Positions 23,331-39,100 of a stretch of 59,349 nucleotides of DNA are shown piece by piece. The position numbers were made by a program, and so were the translations under genes. The notes under the pieces were generated by a model that worked only from the letters and a program-made list of their open reading frames with translations, had not been told where the DNA came from and ran no database searches. Location of the stretch: assembly GCA_910587225.1 (NCBI GenBank), contig CAJULT010000004.1, positions 1 to 59,349 of the forward strand, in the 5' to 3' direction. This DNA is from an uncultured Christensenellaceae bacterium (lineage in GTDB: Bacteria > Bacillota > Clostridia > Christensenellales > UBA1242). Each line of letters opens with the position of its first letter. The first letter of the stretch is position 1.

Positions 23331-24041
23331 TCCCTCATCCGAAGTAAAGAACCTATCCATTCTTCCGCTCTCAATGCTGTAGATTCCGTCTATACCCACT
23401 ACATAGTGATCCATGAAACGCACACCTAGTGATTGAAAGAGGAATTTTATGTTGGTCGTTGCTTCTAAGTCTTGTTGGGATGGTTTTGCACGACCTCCCG
23501 GATGATTGTGTACTAGAAATACAAAGGCTGGATTGGTAGCGTTGATAAACTTTGTTATCTCTCTTTGGCTTATTCCTACCATACTTATGCTACCTTTGGC
23601 AAGTAGCCTTGCGGAGATTAATCTGAAACCTATATCTAAGGCGACTATGTATAGCTCTTCTGTTATCTTTATTCTTACAAGGTCTTCTACAAAGTCTAGA
23701 AGATCTATTGTATCATTCAGACATGGTCTTTCTTCATACGTGCTTTGCATGTAGTAATCAAATATCTCAGGAAATTTAGTTATCAGCGCTGCTGCGCGTT
23801 TACCTATTCCCCTTACCATCATCATGTCTTGAGGATCAGCGTTGAACACGCCGGCTACATTGCCATATCTGTCAAGTAGCCTATGTGCTAACGGATTAGT
23901 GTCACCTCTGGGAAAAACATACGTCAGGATAAACTCTAATGCTTGAACTTTACTTACATTACTAAGTCCTGCATTATCAACTAGCTCCAAGAGCCTTCCT
24001 CTATGCCCTTCGTGTATGTTCTTCTCATCTGTGTATTTCAT
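23322..24041 (-). CDS. radC: RadC-family JAB/MPN-domain protein
   Basis: 239 aa. An N-terminal helix-hairpin-helix part (about 60-90, MMMVRGIGKRAAALI) precedes a JAMM metalloprotease-like domain: HNHPGGRAKPSQQD with His178, His180 and Asp191 as probable zinc ligands. Despite the historical name, a direct role in recombinational repair is not established for the family. AAAGGAG precedes the start. It lies downstream of the giant gene on the same strand, separated by about 70 bp without a clear terminator, so some read-through from that gene is possible. Confidence 0.93.
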   Translation of the reverse strand: MKYTDEKNIHEGHRGRLLELVDNAGLSNVSKVQALEFILTYVFPRGDTNPLAHRLLDRYGNVAGVFNADPQDMMMVRGIGKRAAALITKFPEIFDYYMQSTYEERPCLNDTIDLLDFVEDLVRIKITEELYIVALDIGFRLISARLLAKGSISMVGISQREITKFINATNPAFVFLVHNHPGGRAKPSQQDLEATTNIKFLFQSLGVRFMDHYVVGIDGIYSIESGRMDRFFTSDEGLN

Positions 24042-24108
24042 TTGTTTTCTCCTTTTAGTTTAGATATTGCTACGCAATTTTTACTCATAACCATGCCGTA
24101 ACTTTTGA

Positions 24109-27100
24109 CTAACGCTTCATGTAAGCATTACATGCAGCAACGGTTGCTTGCATAGTTTTTAGGAAGTTAATCCATGCCTCTTCATGACATTCCCACACCA
24201 ATTTTCCGTTTGAGAAAGTCAAACGAATGTCCGCATCTTGAAAGCCACTCCATCGGTCTTTAACAAACGCCCCGATAGTAATTAACGCAAATCCATTATT
24301 CCCTTTTGCACCATTTTGTGAGCTTAACGCTCTAAATGTACCGCTATTTTCATTATTAACTTGTCCATTAGAGCCTTTCATAGGCACAACGTTTTCGTTT
24401 GGCTTAGGCAGTTTGTTTGTCCATTTGCGCTCATTCAACTTTTTCTGCACATTCTCAACTCGAGCCTCCATATTAATCCATCCTGATCCGTTATACTTAT
24501 CCCAGACATTCTGAAGTTCATCAGGCGTTACAATGTTTTCCGCATTTGCGCCGTCCTTTCCAGCTCCGCCGGAGCCGCCAACTCCTACAAAAGCATAGCC
24601 ACTTTTATCGTTTGATTGAAGAGTAATTCCACCTCCGCTAATACCAGCCGCTCCTCGCCATTTGGCTCTTTCTCCATTTCCAGCCATCAAAACAGCTTCA
24701 TTCTTTAGCGCGCTAGCATTAGCGACCAATTTATTATTTTCTTTCTCTGCTGCCACATATATATCAAAGACATTTATATCAGAACTATTCGCACTTCTAT
24801 CTTTTTCATAAATGCTTGCATAGTTGGTGATATTTTGCACTGTACCACTAGATAAAGTAACCATTACTCCTGATGCTTTATTGCCTGCAGTTACTCCATT
24901 AATTGATCCAAAAGTGTTAACTTTGTATAAAGTACCACTAGCATTTTCTGCCAAGATACTATAATTATAATTCTTATATTCGTACCAAATGTCAAATTGT
25001 GGTTTCTTAATAATAACATTACCTAAGAAGTCAACGTACTGGAATCCTCCAGTAATAGGTCTTGTATGTTTAATTGCCCTATATCTGCTTGCATCTAAGA
25101 CACCTACAACTTTTATATCCGAAAAATCTCCATTTATTTTTCTAAATAAAGAATTGAATATATTTACTGTGTTATTTCTAGAAACATAACTTAATGTATA
25201 TCCATTGCCATAAACATTATTGGACGCAACTATAGTATTTGAGCCAGTTAAGATACCTAGATTTATATTTCTATTTAATATAACTCCGGTTGTGGTAACG
25301 CTAGTGTTGTCCTCAATGTGAATTGTTAGCTCTGGTGTACCCTTCCAAGTCTCGCTTAATATATATGTATCATTCCCTTCTTGAATATATTTAGGTTTCT
25401 CTATCCCATATATTTCTGGACCTTCTATGTTAGGTTTGACAGGATTTTTACTAGGCTCATACCACTGCATCACATCATCTTCTTCTGTATTTGGCAATGA
25501 CACGTCTATCTCCTTCTCATATGATGCTTCGATGTCACTAACACTTACTTCTAGCTCTTTGCCAGTATAGTTTTTCAGATAATAAATTATTTCATCATTT
25601 CGCTCTTCTTTTTCTATCACTATTTCGCCTGCAATAAAATCTCCGTCATTAAACGTTATCGTTTGTCCGTCTACACTGACGACTGAATGGGTGTGAATCG
25701 TCTTGTTACCACTTGCATCCATGGTTGCTAGTAGAATATCCTTATAATACCAAACAGTATTAGAATCTTCTATTTTCACATCAAAAGATTTTTCAATATT
25801 ACCATCCAACCATTCTTTATAATACGAGCCATCAATGTTAATAGTAAATTTAATATTCTCACCAACAATAGCAGCATTAATTATTATTCCATCAGTCTTT
25901 GAATCTTTAGAAAGTTCTAAATGATCTTCGTTATCATAATCTGGGGTATCTTTTAAGACAATTATTTTTGAACCAAAACTGCTTGCACATGATATGGTAT
26001 CACTTATATTTAGATCTAAATTTAACTCTTCATTTCCCTTCCTGCTATAAATTACTCCATTAATATTTTCTAAAATATCATACTTGCTGTCATCATATGC
26101 GTTTTTACTTACTACATTAACATTTACTTTATCGCCTATATTTACTGTTAATATGAAGGTTTGTCTAGCGTAACTTTTTCCATCTCTCGTGTAGGCAACA
26201 TATTTATCACCTATTTTTGCTAATCCAACATTAGAATCATTTAATTTAGGTCTAATAACAACAGATGTCGCCCAAGACGCACCCGATATTTCAGCCTGAA
26301 TATTAGGATTTTTTGTATCCGCAGTAATAACTCTTTCCGCCGTTATTTTTGATATTTCTGTTTCAAAACTCAATTTTCTATCCAACGTGAATTCTGGAAT
26401 GCTACAACTTGAAGTCTGTTTAATTATGGCAATTCTATTGTAATATTTATTAATAAGTTCTTTTGCAAATTCGGCGCCAGTACCATCTTCACTTAATGCG
26501 CCTGACATTATCAATGTTTTTTCTTTGCTATATCCAAACAATGTCATGTGCACATGTTTAGAAGCCGCGTATGTCCACTCTTGAACACAAGGCACCCACT
26601 GCAAATTCTCATCTAGGAAACCATAAGGTTCGTATCTCCAATTATCTGGAAGTCCGTAATCGGCAAAATCAAACTTTCCATTTTCATAGCTCCCTAAAAC
26701 TGCTTCAATTTCATCATGGTCACCATAAACAACAATAAGTGCACTACCTGTAACATCTTTCAAATCAATTTCATAACTTAGTCCGTTTTTATCGATTGCA
26801 GATTTATTTCCATAGCCCGTTGTGGCGGTACCAACTTCAATATATCCGGAACCACTTGCATTGTTACCACTAAAGGTTGCACTATTTGCTGGTGCATTCG
26901 GGTTAGTTAATGGTGCACTCGCGATAGTTGTCGTAAAAGAATGTGTTCCTTCATACTTATACTTGGTACTAATTGTTGCATCATCGAAATCTTTTATATC
27001 TAACTTATAATCATTCTCAAAAACATTGAGTATTCCTCTTTCTGATTGCAATTTCGGAATATACATTAAACAATTTTTATCTTTGCTATAACCCAGATAA

Positions 27101-30100
27101 ACAGTTCGTGAATTTCCTTTCTGAGTCAATGTAAACTCAATTACTGGAATTTCTATTTCTTTTCCATCATTATCCGTTGTGATTGCAGTTATATAATTAT
27201 CTTGAGGTATCGCATTAATTTTATGCTCAATGTTATGAAGATATATTAATATTTTCCCATCACTATATTTATCATAATGCAATCCGAAGTTTTCGTCTCT
27301 CAATATGATTTCATGTTCTTTTGTATGACTGTAATCGACTTTAATGGCAGCCTTATTTGGATCAAATTGTTTATTCTCCGGAATAATTCTTAGCTCAAAT
27401 TTCAACGTTGCTCCTTGAGCTGAGAAACCCTGAATTCTCACCTCTGCGTCTTCGCAAGTAATAGTAAAATCTTGTAAATTCCACTCATTTGGATCATATG
27501 CAGGACAATCAAATTCTATCTCAGCTTGATAGCTTGTACCTTTTTCGAAATTCTCAAGAATGCTCTCTGCTGAACCATTAGTTAAATAATATGCTTCTCC
27601 CGCAATTTTGATATAGTTTTTACTCTCGTCCTGCTTAGAATTTGCGTTTGTTGAACCGATTATTTTTTTAAGAAGCTCCTCATTAGAGTTTGTTGTTTTT
27701 CCATATGTTGACTTGGCCAGATCTTGGTAATAACTGTCAGTTGTCCCACAATTCCAATTTTCATAGAAATCATATACATATTCCCAGCCTCCCCACAAAT
27801 CTCTCCACATGTTTGCATATAGAGTGCCATCATCATATCCACCGTTACCATTTGGAACTCTATCATGGCTTCCTATATCGCTATTTAACAAAGCTATGGC
27901 TGTTTGCAAATATCCACCAACTGGGCAACCATAGTTATCCCACGCCGTTGCATACATTTTATCTAAACCGCTATTATACTCATCAGTATTATATTTTTTA
28001 TGTGAAGGATAAGACCCGTTGACATGTTTTAGATCTTTATAATTAATTTCGAGATAAGAATACTGAGGACTAAAATATGTTTCATCTATTGTCTCTCGCA
28101 GTGCAGAATTCTCCATTAGATTCATCATTAGTAAATATTGTGACTGTAACATATGTTTAGTATAACTATGATGTGGCGCACCCCATGGCGCAGAATCAGC
28201 ATGCCAATTTCCGGTAGACATTCCCTTATTATACTCTGACAAATTGATTTTTCCTTCGTAAACCACTTTTCCATTAAGAAAAGCCGATCCATTGTTAATA
28301 ATATCGTAATTATAGTTGTAGTTGTTATAAACTTGTCCTTCTTGAACATATCCACAAATTCCACTAGCATAGACATTCTTTTTAGAAGTCTGTTCGATGA
28401 AAAATTTGTAACCACTTGTATCAAAATTGCGTTTTTCCTTTGCATCTTCATTTACGCCATTGTATATTGAATTGTTTTTGTAATATAATCCAGTTTTTTG
28501 AGTTATAGCGCCCCATCCCGTTGTTCCTAAGCCTTTTATTACTTTTGGGGAGTTTATGTTTTCTGAATAATCATAATCGTCAAAATAGTAGTCATAACTT
28601 AATTTTTGTTCAAACGTCCCATTCTGAGCAGCGGCTTCAACAGCCCCCTCGTTAATAGAATTTGAGATAGAACCGCCCTTATTTAATTGACCAACAATTC
28701 CGCCTGCGTATGACTGAGAAGTTACATTTTTATTGCCCGCCTTAATCATACCAGCGTTGTAGCAGTAGCTGATATTAAATTCGCTTTCATTTGCTCCATT
28801 AGCACCTAAAATACCACCGACTCTATTTGATCTCTTGGTTGTATCAGCATAACCTGCTAAAATAGCGTTAGTATTATATGAATATTTTATTTCAAATGGA
28901 TTAGTATTACCGCCTATATGTCCTATAAGTCCACCAACAGCTGTTATAGTAGTTCTTCCACCAAAAGTTATATTTTCTAGCACAATTGGAGCGTTGTTCA
29001 CACAATAGTTCATACTGCCGTTCGTTACGCTACCAACAATACCTCCGACACCACTAGCACTACTATTGGTTACGGTTATGGCCGTGTTATTTGTAATAGA
29101 AAAGAGGTTTACAATATGTCCATCTTTATTGTCGGAACTTCCTAACAATGCACCAACATTATATTCGAACTTATTGTCTGCATTATCGTTTCCAGTACCA
29201 TTTCCAACGTAACCATTGACTAAACTAGTTTTACCTAAAGTTCCACCCAATGTTATGTTGCTAAAATTGGTGTCTCCTCCCACTGTATTAGCTACAATTG
29301 CTGAGCCGTTCTCTATTTTAGCATCAAGGACATCGAAGTTGCGCAGGCCGCCGCTTACACTATGGAATAGAGTTGTATTTGCGTGATAAATTCTGTGTCC
29401 ATCACCATCTAAATCCCCACTAAATTGTTCACACGTTTTTTCGTTTGTTCCCAAATAATCTAGTTCTAAATCATTTGTGAGTAAGAAGTTTGATACTTGG
29501 TAACCATCAAACTTTTTATCACCCAATCGTGCATAAACTCCGGCATTTGGAATTCGATAATAATAGGCATCAATTCCGTCCGCAAGTATGAATCTCCCTG
29601 AAGTTAGATCTAATTCCGCTGCTAATTCGGACACTGGCACTTTATTATAGTCATAATATACAATTTCTTCACTTGGTTTATCTTGCTTGTCCCCACTAGT
29701 ATAATTCGTTGGGTTACCGTCTGAATCATGACAATATGTACTTCTTGCTTCGTCAATTTTATCCCGTTTCATATACGAAGTTTGGCGGAGATAGTAGAAG
29801 CCTTTATGTACTGGGTAACCGCTATTGAAAATAGGATTAGCTTCCCAATTATGAATATCGGTAGAGTCTTGCAACTTAATTATTTGATCAGTAGTCTTAT
29901 CAACTCCGCTATTATTGCTTGTATCTTTAGGAATGACCGCATAGCGATCATAGAAACCTGAAAATGTTGCATCATTAACTTTTTGATCACTGTCACAACT
30001 CCAGAATACAGAATTTGCGACTTGTGGAACTGCATTTTGATAATCGTTTGCATCAAGAGTTGTAGCTGTGTAGCAGTTGCGGACTGTTGCATTGATTGCA

Positions 30101-33100
30101 AATGCATCAAGCTGTGTATGTAAGTAACTCTTAACGCTACCCACAGCATAAGAGTTAGCAATAAGAACTTCCTTAACCCCTATCGTAATAGCTGCTGCCA
30201 TGCCGCCTGGACGCCTATCTTCCTGTGTCTCAGTATCCAAATTCCCAGATCTTGTTTCAATAGTCACATCGGTGTAGCAGTTGTTGATATAACCGCCTGC
30301 TGCATAACCGACAAGTCCGCCGATTTTGGCTTGAACAGTTCCACCAACTTCGATTTTGCCAGTTACGCCAACAGCGAATATTTGACCATTGGTCATCTGC
30401 TTTGCTAGCCCACCAACATACGAGCTAGTCGACCTTACATGCTCTTCAAGAATATTTGCATCTACTGTTAGTCCAGATACGCTTGAGAAATTTGTCATAT
30501 TTGAAATTAGATTTATCTCATGATTATCATTCTTATCTTCATTTTTATTTGTATAAGACAAAGTATTGGCATCACCTATAATTGCAACGTTATTGAGATT
30601 GCCAAACGACTTATTTTGATCAAGTGTAAAAGTGCCGTTATCAGTCTTTGGAATATAATAGGTAATTCCATTTGTAGAATGTTCTACCTTATCTTCAAAT
30701 GTGGTAAGTCCACTAGTTGTTATCTTGCTAGGGTTGAGCTTAGTGCCATCACCATTGTCATTTTCGTTAATATTGACAAGGTTTACGCCTTTAAACTTGC
30801 TTTGCATAGTAGTGTTAATATAGTAATCGCCATAACCAAAGCGGTCGCTTGTATTATATGCTGTTGCAAAGCCGGTATCGGTTGCGCAGTCGTCTGTAAG
30901 AAGGCAAACGCTATGGTTATAATAGTTAGTAGTTGGTATTCCTGTCCTGTTAACGCCAATAACCGCATTCATATTGTCAATGTTTGCCACTAAAGGTTTT
31001 TCATCGTGCAAAGTTGTAAGAATATAGTTCGTTGCAATAGATTTATTATTACTGTTGGTACTACTCCCCACCTCATTTGCAACTCCTTGCCCGATAAGAC
31101 CACCATAGCAGGAACCGTTGGCTAGTTGATTGTAAACAAACACATCACCATAGTTATAGTTCTTGGTAACTTCAGGAGTAATAGTAGAATTTGAAGATGT
31201 CCTTCCAATTGTTCCACCTATTGTCGCTTTTGGACTAGAAAGCACTTTAATTGCGCCGCTGAAGGAAGTATTTGAAATTGTAATTGTCTGATTGCTGTTA
31301 TCACCAATAGAAATATTTCCGACAATACCTGCCCCGTTGAAGTCTTTCGTACTCTGTGTATAAATTTGTCCACCAAAGCCAGACTCTGCCACATTAGACA
31401 TTCTAATTTCTAATTTTCCATTAATTGTTTCTGGTTGATTAGAGGTGCTTCCATCTTTGTTATAATCTGCGATCTCATAATTCCCTACAAAGCCACCTGC
31501 ATTGATTACCTTAGTGTCATCTTTAGCCGTCTTAGCTTTTGTTTTTGTAGTGGTTGTTGATGTGTAATCACCAACGCTTATAATTCCTTTGTATTTAATA
31601 TCGCCATTAATAGTTAAACTATTTGAGGCTCTACCTACAAGACCGCCGACATTAATATCGCCACTTGCCGCAACAACTATATCTCCAGTTGATATAATGT
31701 TGTTATTCTCGCCTGAAGTGCTAATAGTTGTATTTGCAGTGGTGTCGCCGAAATAGCTTCCAGCGTAGACCGTTGTTGCTGTGAGTGGGTAGAAAGTATA
31801 TCCTGCATCCTCTCTTGAGAGTGCACCATTACCTTTCTTGCCTGCTTCAGCAAGTTTGTTTTTGCCGTCGCTTTTTGTCTCCCAGCCACTAGTAGATAGC
31901 TCAGCTTGAATATTGTTGAGTGAGAACTCGACTGAGTTCTCTCCTGCAATTCCGCCCAAGCATGCGTCGCCTTTGACGGGATTTTGCACTCGGACATTAG
32001 TTGAGAACACATTACCTTTTGCGCCAGAAAGATTTTGCGCACCACCGGCATTGCCTCCTAGTTGACCGAAGAAGCCACCCGCATAAAGCTTCCCATTAAT
32101 TGTAGAAGAGATTGCGAAGTCAAAGTCAGCATGCGCCTCACTGCTAACAGCAATAGAATCAAGAGCTTTTACATTGCCAACATAACCGCCTATATAGGTA
32201 TTTGATGATTCACTGCCGTCAATTGAGTATTTTGCCTTAAAGGCTTTTGTTGGATCAGACTGACTTGTTCCATTTTTAAACTCATCTAACTGAAGTCTAA
32301 TTTCAGCGGTAGCATCATCATCTCTCTGTAATAAACCAAAGTATCCACCTACATATTGAGCTTCTTTATCAGTTGATGTTACTTTAATAAATGCACCATC
32401 ATCAGCAGCTTCGGTTCTTGTAACATCGATTCCATAAAGAACCATTGTTCCATCGCTTCTTCTTTGAGCTGCAGTTCCGCTTACAAGACCTACATTTGTT
32501 GCATTTTGTGCAGTTAAAATAGCATTTGGGGCATCCCCTGTATATTTAATGTGAAGACCTGAAATAGATACGGACTCAATTGTTGGAGCAAGTAATCCCA
32601 CATTTGCCCCTTTTCCACCGCTGCCTTGAAGCTGAATTCCGTCCGCGATTTCGAAAGTCACTTCTGATACGCGTCCTTGCGAATACGACTCATTGATTAA
32701 AGCACCCGCATTGTTTGCTTGCCCAAAGAGGTCTGCCTTAGAACCACTGCCTTGTTTTTCAAATAAGAAAGTCACATTAGAAATATTAACACTATTTGCT
32801 TGGCTGATTAGCGGTCTATCGAGGATAACGCGAGGATAACGCTCGCCATTTACTTTATTATCTTCTAATACACCAACAATCTTTCCTGCAAATTTTTCAA
32901 TTGGGTCGTGACCTTCTTGTGCGAGGTATTTTGCAAGGTTAATATCTGAATAACCGTCAATTACTTCGTCGATCTTACCTCTTACACGAATTTCGATTTT
33001 TGGATTCTTCTTAACTGCGCGGAACACCTTTTCAATGCTTGATGAATAAGCATCAAGGTAAATATATGAATTAGCTGCAATTGAGAATCTAATACTTGGA

Positions 33101-36100
33101 TAAAGGTACTCGCTAGGATGATACCAGTCATCTGCAAGCCAGAAGTCTCTTGCGAGGAAGGCTGCGTGGGTCAGTTCACTGTACTCACTAGCCTGTTTGA
33201 ACTCGGTAATGTCTGGCATATCAAAAGTTTGATGTATACCTTGTTTTTTCACAGTCCCGCTTTCTGCAGGGAACATTAAAATGTTCTCCTCTGTCGATTT
33301 ATATTTCTTAACAGTACCAACAGTTGATTGCCATGCTTCGTTGTCTGCTGCTCTAGTAGTGGTTTCATCAGAGCTCTTTTCTTTAATTTGAGTAAATACT
33401 GCAAGATCTACATCATCAAGTGAGCCGACAACAGAGTAAACTTTTAAATTTGTAAATGTATCTTTAGTAACATTTTCCAGTCTTCCCCCCTTCTCGTAAT
33501 CAGTGAAGGAGAAGAAGTTTGCTTGGTTTACAGCTTCAAAGGCTGTTCTACTTTCCATTCGCCCTACTATACCGCCTGCGGCGCCTACGGCAGTTTTTGC
33601 GCGAACATCACCAGTTGCATAAACCTCATGCAAGCGTAGATAGCTTACAGCGCTTTCGCCCGCGCTATAAGGCACAGCGCCTGATGCGTTAATATGTCCA
33701 ATAAGCCCGCCAGCATAACCTGCGCTTAAACTTACTACATTGAGTTTAGAGTAGGAAATTGAAATATGACCGCTCCCCACAAAACCAACGAGTCCGCCGA
33801 TAGCTTCCTGTTTGTCATTTAAGTCGGTGCTTACAAATATGTCAGTATTGCCACGCTTATCAGCACTGCCAGAATAGTAATTTCCGATATTGTTTTCTAT
33901 ATCCTTTTGAGTTGTCGCGTCATATTGACTAAACAGTTGAGTAAGCGCACCAAAAGACTGACCGATTACACCACCAGCATAAAGTCTAGTAGCGGTAATA
34001 TGTGAAGTTGTAGTACCTAAAAGAATAAGTCCTGCATCCTTAACATCAGTTTGGAAGCCGGTAAGACCAACTACGCCACCAGCCACATGACCGCGAACAG
34101 TTGCCGTTCCGCTCACGCGAAGTTTAGTAATGTCATAGTTTGAAACTTTCATTTCGCTAACATAACTGAAGTAATGAATGTCCACTTCCTCAGAGGTAAA
34201 GATATCTGCATATCCAATTACGCCGCCTGCGAAAGAGTGGTCTTCCAATTGACCTCTTATGAAGTTTTTGTCGCTAGCAGTAATGATTGAAGATTTTAGT
34301 CTTGAATAGAGGCTTTCTCTAAGCTTGCCTACTTGAGCTTCACTTATGAGCTTAGTAGCATCTCCAACAACATATCTTGCGGCTACAACATTAGGGTTTG
34401 TAACTTCATCATTTTTGATTTTCACATCGCCAAGCACACCACCCACAAGTCCGCCGACCATGTTAAGACCGACAACACTTGCGTTGTCGTTAAAGGATAC
34501 ATTAATGTTAGCAAGGCTTGCCCTTCTGCCGCCATTTTCGCTATTGCCTTTGACAAAGCCAGCAAGAGCGCCAACGAAGCATGCCTCGTTGTTTACAACT
34601 TGCTTAACTGTAAGGTTAAGATTAAGTACGATACCATTTTCGATAGAAGCGAACACGCCATATGCCGCCGCCAAATCTTTATTTATCTCTTCGTCTGGAA
34701 GTGAAATAGAAATATCTTTAAAGGTGAAGCCGTTGCCGAAGAGTATACCGCTAAACGCCTTCTTAGAAGAAGGTAGTTGAGCAGTCAAAGTAGTATCAGA
34801 GGTAAGCTCAGAGAACTCAAGGTCATTAACTACACGATAAGTGCCTTTGATTTCATCATCGGTAAAGTTACCATCTTTGATTGAGTTAAACTGGCTATTA
34901 CCTGTTACGTCAGTAAATTCTAACGCAGTTCTTATAAGTATTGGGTTATCTTTCGAGCCATATCTTGCTTCAATCGGTTTCCTATTGCCATATTCAATAA
35001 TAGAAGGCAGCACAGTATATTTCTCTTCATCATTTGCGTCAGATTTATAGTAACGATTTGCATAAGTTTCATAGTTAGGCTCTACAAGTGTGATTATCTT
35101 GTTTCCAAGATCATATCTCCAAACACCATCAAGTCCGCTATCGCCACTGGCAAATGAGAAGCCGTAGAAATAGTTAACATCGTCAAGCTCTTTAAGTTGT
35201 ATAGCGCCAGTTGAATATTGCTCTTCGGTTGGAAGTGAGTCTGACATATCATCGATACTATAATAATAGCAGTTTGTATATGTACCAATCGTTGAGGTTA
35301 AATCACCACGCTCGTTAAGTCCAGAGAAGTTCATCTGTGAATATTTTAAAGCAGCAACTTGTGAAAGAGATAGACAGTTTGTTAGCGCGCCGTCGTTGAT
35401 GTACACGAAACCAGATGCAAGCTGAGAGCTTTGTCCTATTTCATCATTTGCAATTAAGATATTTGAATAACAATCCTTAATGGTTTTACCTTGTTTGTTT
35501 TCGTAGACGAAACCAACTGAAGTTCCCATTTTTGAAATTATTGAAGAGCCAAGTCTGCAATATGCATCCTTAGGATTAAGTTCCTTAGCGCCCTCAACGT
35601 AGCTAGCAACTATAGTACCATTGTTGCTGCCTACAAAACCAGCTGCATAGTAAGCAGAGTCGCTCGACACATTGCTTATACCCACATTCTTAACAAAGCT
35701 TGACGCAATGTTTTTGCCGTTTGCAAGCGCAAAGCCGGCAATATTGCCTTGTCCATGAATGTTAAAGGTAGGAAGCGAAAGGTCAGAAGCTTTAACTCTT
35801 CCTGTTGGATTTCCTTCTTCATCTTTTTCAACTTGACCATAGATTTTGATTGAATCTCCGCCCACACGGCTGTTTGTAACAGAGCCCGAGTTGTCAAGTA
35901 CAAAACCTGCAATTTCGCTTTGGATAGATGTCCCTATAATCGAAGTTTCGCCACTTGCACCATTGCTATTTACAAATCTTACATTAATGCCTGGCTTTGC
36001 AACTGTAATATCATTCTCGTTTGGCTTAAATGCTACAACTTCGCAGTTGGTAATCACACCCTCGTTCGAAATTGCAAAACCAGCAACGCGGATGCTCATA

Positions 36101-39100
36101 GTAGGGAATTTAGAAGTATTAATAGTTATCTGTCCTGCGTGATAGATGTTTACGCGAACGTTTTTGATTGTAGTATGCTCAAACACTTTGTTAAATAGTG
36201 CCAGAGTCACACTGCTTGAATTTGAATAATCTTTGAAAGATTTGATATTGATTGTGTATCCGTTTCCGTCAAAGCTGTCGATATATTGTGTGCTGATTGG
36301 GTCGTAATTTTCAAGGTCAATATCATTCATAAGAATGTAGTCTTGTTTTCTAAGGTTAGGCTCTTTCATTGCTTCAAAACGTGCTTGGTCTTGAACAATA
36401 AGTGGAGCTTCCTCAGTTGAATATGCCGCAACCTGAACAGAGAAGTAATAGTCACTTTCAAATACCTCTCCGCCAGCATAAACATTGCTTGAAAGTTTAA
36501 ATCTAAGCGGCTCGGATGTAAGTTTAGTTCCTGAAATAAGAATTGACTTTCCTTCATTGTCTACTGTTATCTTCAAATATCCGCCATAAGTAAAGCTTGA
36601 AGTGCCCTTTCCAGTTTCAATAGCTGGAAGACTTCGCCAGTTGTCATCTACTGTAGAGTAGTAAGACAGTCTTGAGTACAATGATCTTGCTGTATACTTT
36701 TTATCATCTGGTTCTCTATCATTATAGTTATAGTTAATATAGAACTTATTATCATTATCTATATAACTATCTTTACTGCGGAAGTCTTCAATGGCGTCTT
36801 TAATTTCTTTTACCGCATTTAAGCTTTCAGCATCGTTTGCGTCATAAGTATAACTTTCCGGTCTAATCGGTGTATCAAATTGAAGCGGTCTATTTACATC
36901 AAGGTATGCAGTAAAGATGTCATCCTCACCATCTCTTACCTTTACGTTTTTAATGTCAGGGTTGAACTTAACTAGACTTACCACCGCTGTTGCCGTTTTG
37001 GATTCTGCCGTGCCGTTAAGCACTCTTCTAGTTGTAATTGATAATTCAAACTTACCGCCCGCAGCCTGCGCAAGTACGGTTGCTCTCAATTTAGAAGTGT
37101 ATGTTTTAAGTCCGTTATTTGGGTTAACTTCTTCAAACCAGGTTGGCTCACCCGCATCGTTTCCGATTGTGATACCTCTAAGCGCACCAGTCTTAGTAAC
37201 CGTGTTGATATCAACATCATACTCGCTTGGTACGATAACTTGAATTTCGGCCTCTTCTCCATTGGCAAGCATTGCGGTTGAAGAGCCGTTTACAAGTATG
37301 CGAGGCTGAGTGAAATAACTTACAAGAAGTGGGAAGCTTGCCTTCTTAACTGCATCAGTTTGACTGCTGTCAAAGAAGGAAAGATTGAACTTAATTAAAA
37401 GGTCGGTCGGATTGTTTGGATCACTGGTTATATCCTTATTAATGAATATCTTGAAATAAAGATCTTCACTGTGATTATTGTTGCGAACTCTTATTCCATT
37501 CGGCTCTCTGCTTACTGTCGCTTTGCTGTCCGAATAGAAGTATCCTTTCTCTTCATCATATTGCATAAAATCTATAGCCACGGCTGTAGCTACCGTTGTG
37601 TTATCAAGGTATGTAAGAGTGAACGAGTCATAGTAAGCATATTTAGGGCTAACATGAACTTTCAATATACTACTGCTGCCCGGTGCAAGCACGCTAATCT
37701 TTGAGGTTTGGTCAGCCACATATACTGTGCGATACTTGCCTTCAATAGTAGTGTTTGCGACATAGGAATTTTCAATTTTAAAGTTTTCAAAGTCAACGTC
37801 TTTAAAGTCTTGCTTGTTTACGGTAAGGTTAATTGCATTGCTTGATACTTCTGAATCTGAAACAAGCTTAATGCGATATTCTTCCATCTTTGAAACAAGC
37901 GCTTTGTGAGCTTCTGCAACTGAAAAGGTGATTGAATATTCTTTTGTATACTTGCCGCCTACTAGCGAGCCTGCTTCGCCGCCGTTTTTGACATACTCTA
38001 AAACTGGTTCGTTGTTAAGATATACATATCCGCCTTCCACTTTAAGCTCGTCATAGCTGTCGCCATTTTTAAGCTCAACAACAGGTGTGATTGTATCATC
38101 TTTATCAGTTGTCACTAAGGTTGCATTTATAGTAACCGAAGTCATAGGAGTAATAGAAACATTCTCATGAGAAGCACCAACCGTAAGCGCTCCATTGAAA
38201 ACATTGATATTGTACTTCAACGTAAACTTTTCTGAAATGGCATTTTTGTATTCGCCAACAAGACCTGTAATTTCTACTGTTGCTGTGATTGAGTTATTTT
38301 CACTAGTGTCCGCCGAACTTTTAAATGAGTGAATATTGCGAGCAATCTCACTATGAGCAATTGCATTTGTATCTGTATCAGTTTTTACGCCAGTATGCGA
38401 CAAAGTGTAATCATTTGTAAGAAGAGTATATCTCCCCCCGCGAGTGCCAAGCACAATTGCAGCGTTTTCAAAGCTGTAAGTTACGCTCATGCTTTTGCCG
38501 CGTTGAAGCTGCGCAGTTGCACCACCCGCAATATTTACGCTACCACTAGCCACACTGCGAGTTGCAATTAATTTAGATAATGCGTTTACAACTTGCACCT
38601 CAATTGTCTTGGTGTTTGTGTAGTCATATTTAGATGAAAGAGTAAAGGTAGCTGAGCCCGTTCTGTTAATTATCACATTGTTACCATTTACGCTCACCGC
38701 ATTGTTTTTTGAAACTGCGGTAATAACAAGCTTAGCAGCAGCCTTATCATCAATGCCTAACAAGTCTTTAAGGTTGATTATATTCAAGCCGTCAAGCTCT
38801 CTTGCCGCCTGCGGATCATTTTGCTGCATAACATACTTATCAAGGTCAGAAACCTGATAGAAGAAGAGAACGCCATTTTCTTCACCCTCTGCCCTAACCG
38901 CATGGTAAAGTCCGCGATTATTTACAACCTCGCCTTTGTCGCCGCCAAGCATATATCCGCTAACATCACTTAGAGGTAACTCTTGGTGGAAGTCTTTGAG
39001 ATAAGGTTTTTTAAAGTTGATTGATTCGTCAAAGTCATCGCCTTTTGAAACCCATGAATTGTCAAAAGCTTCTTCGGAGTCCGTTTGCGTTCCTTCATGA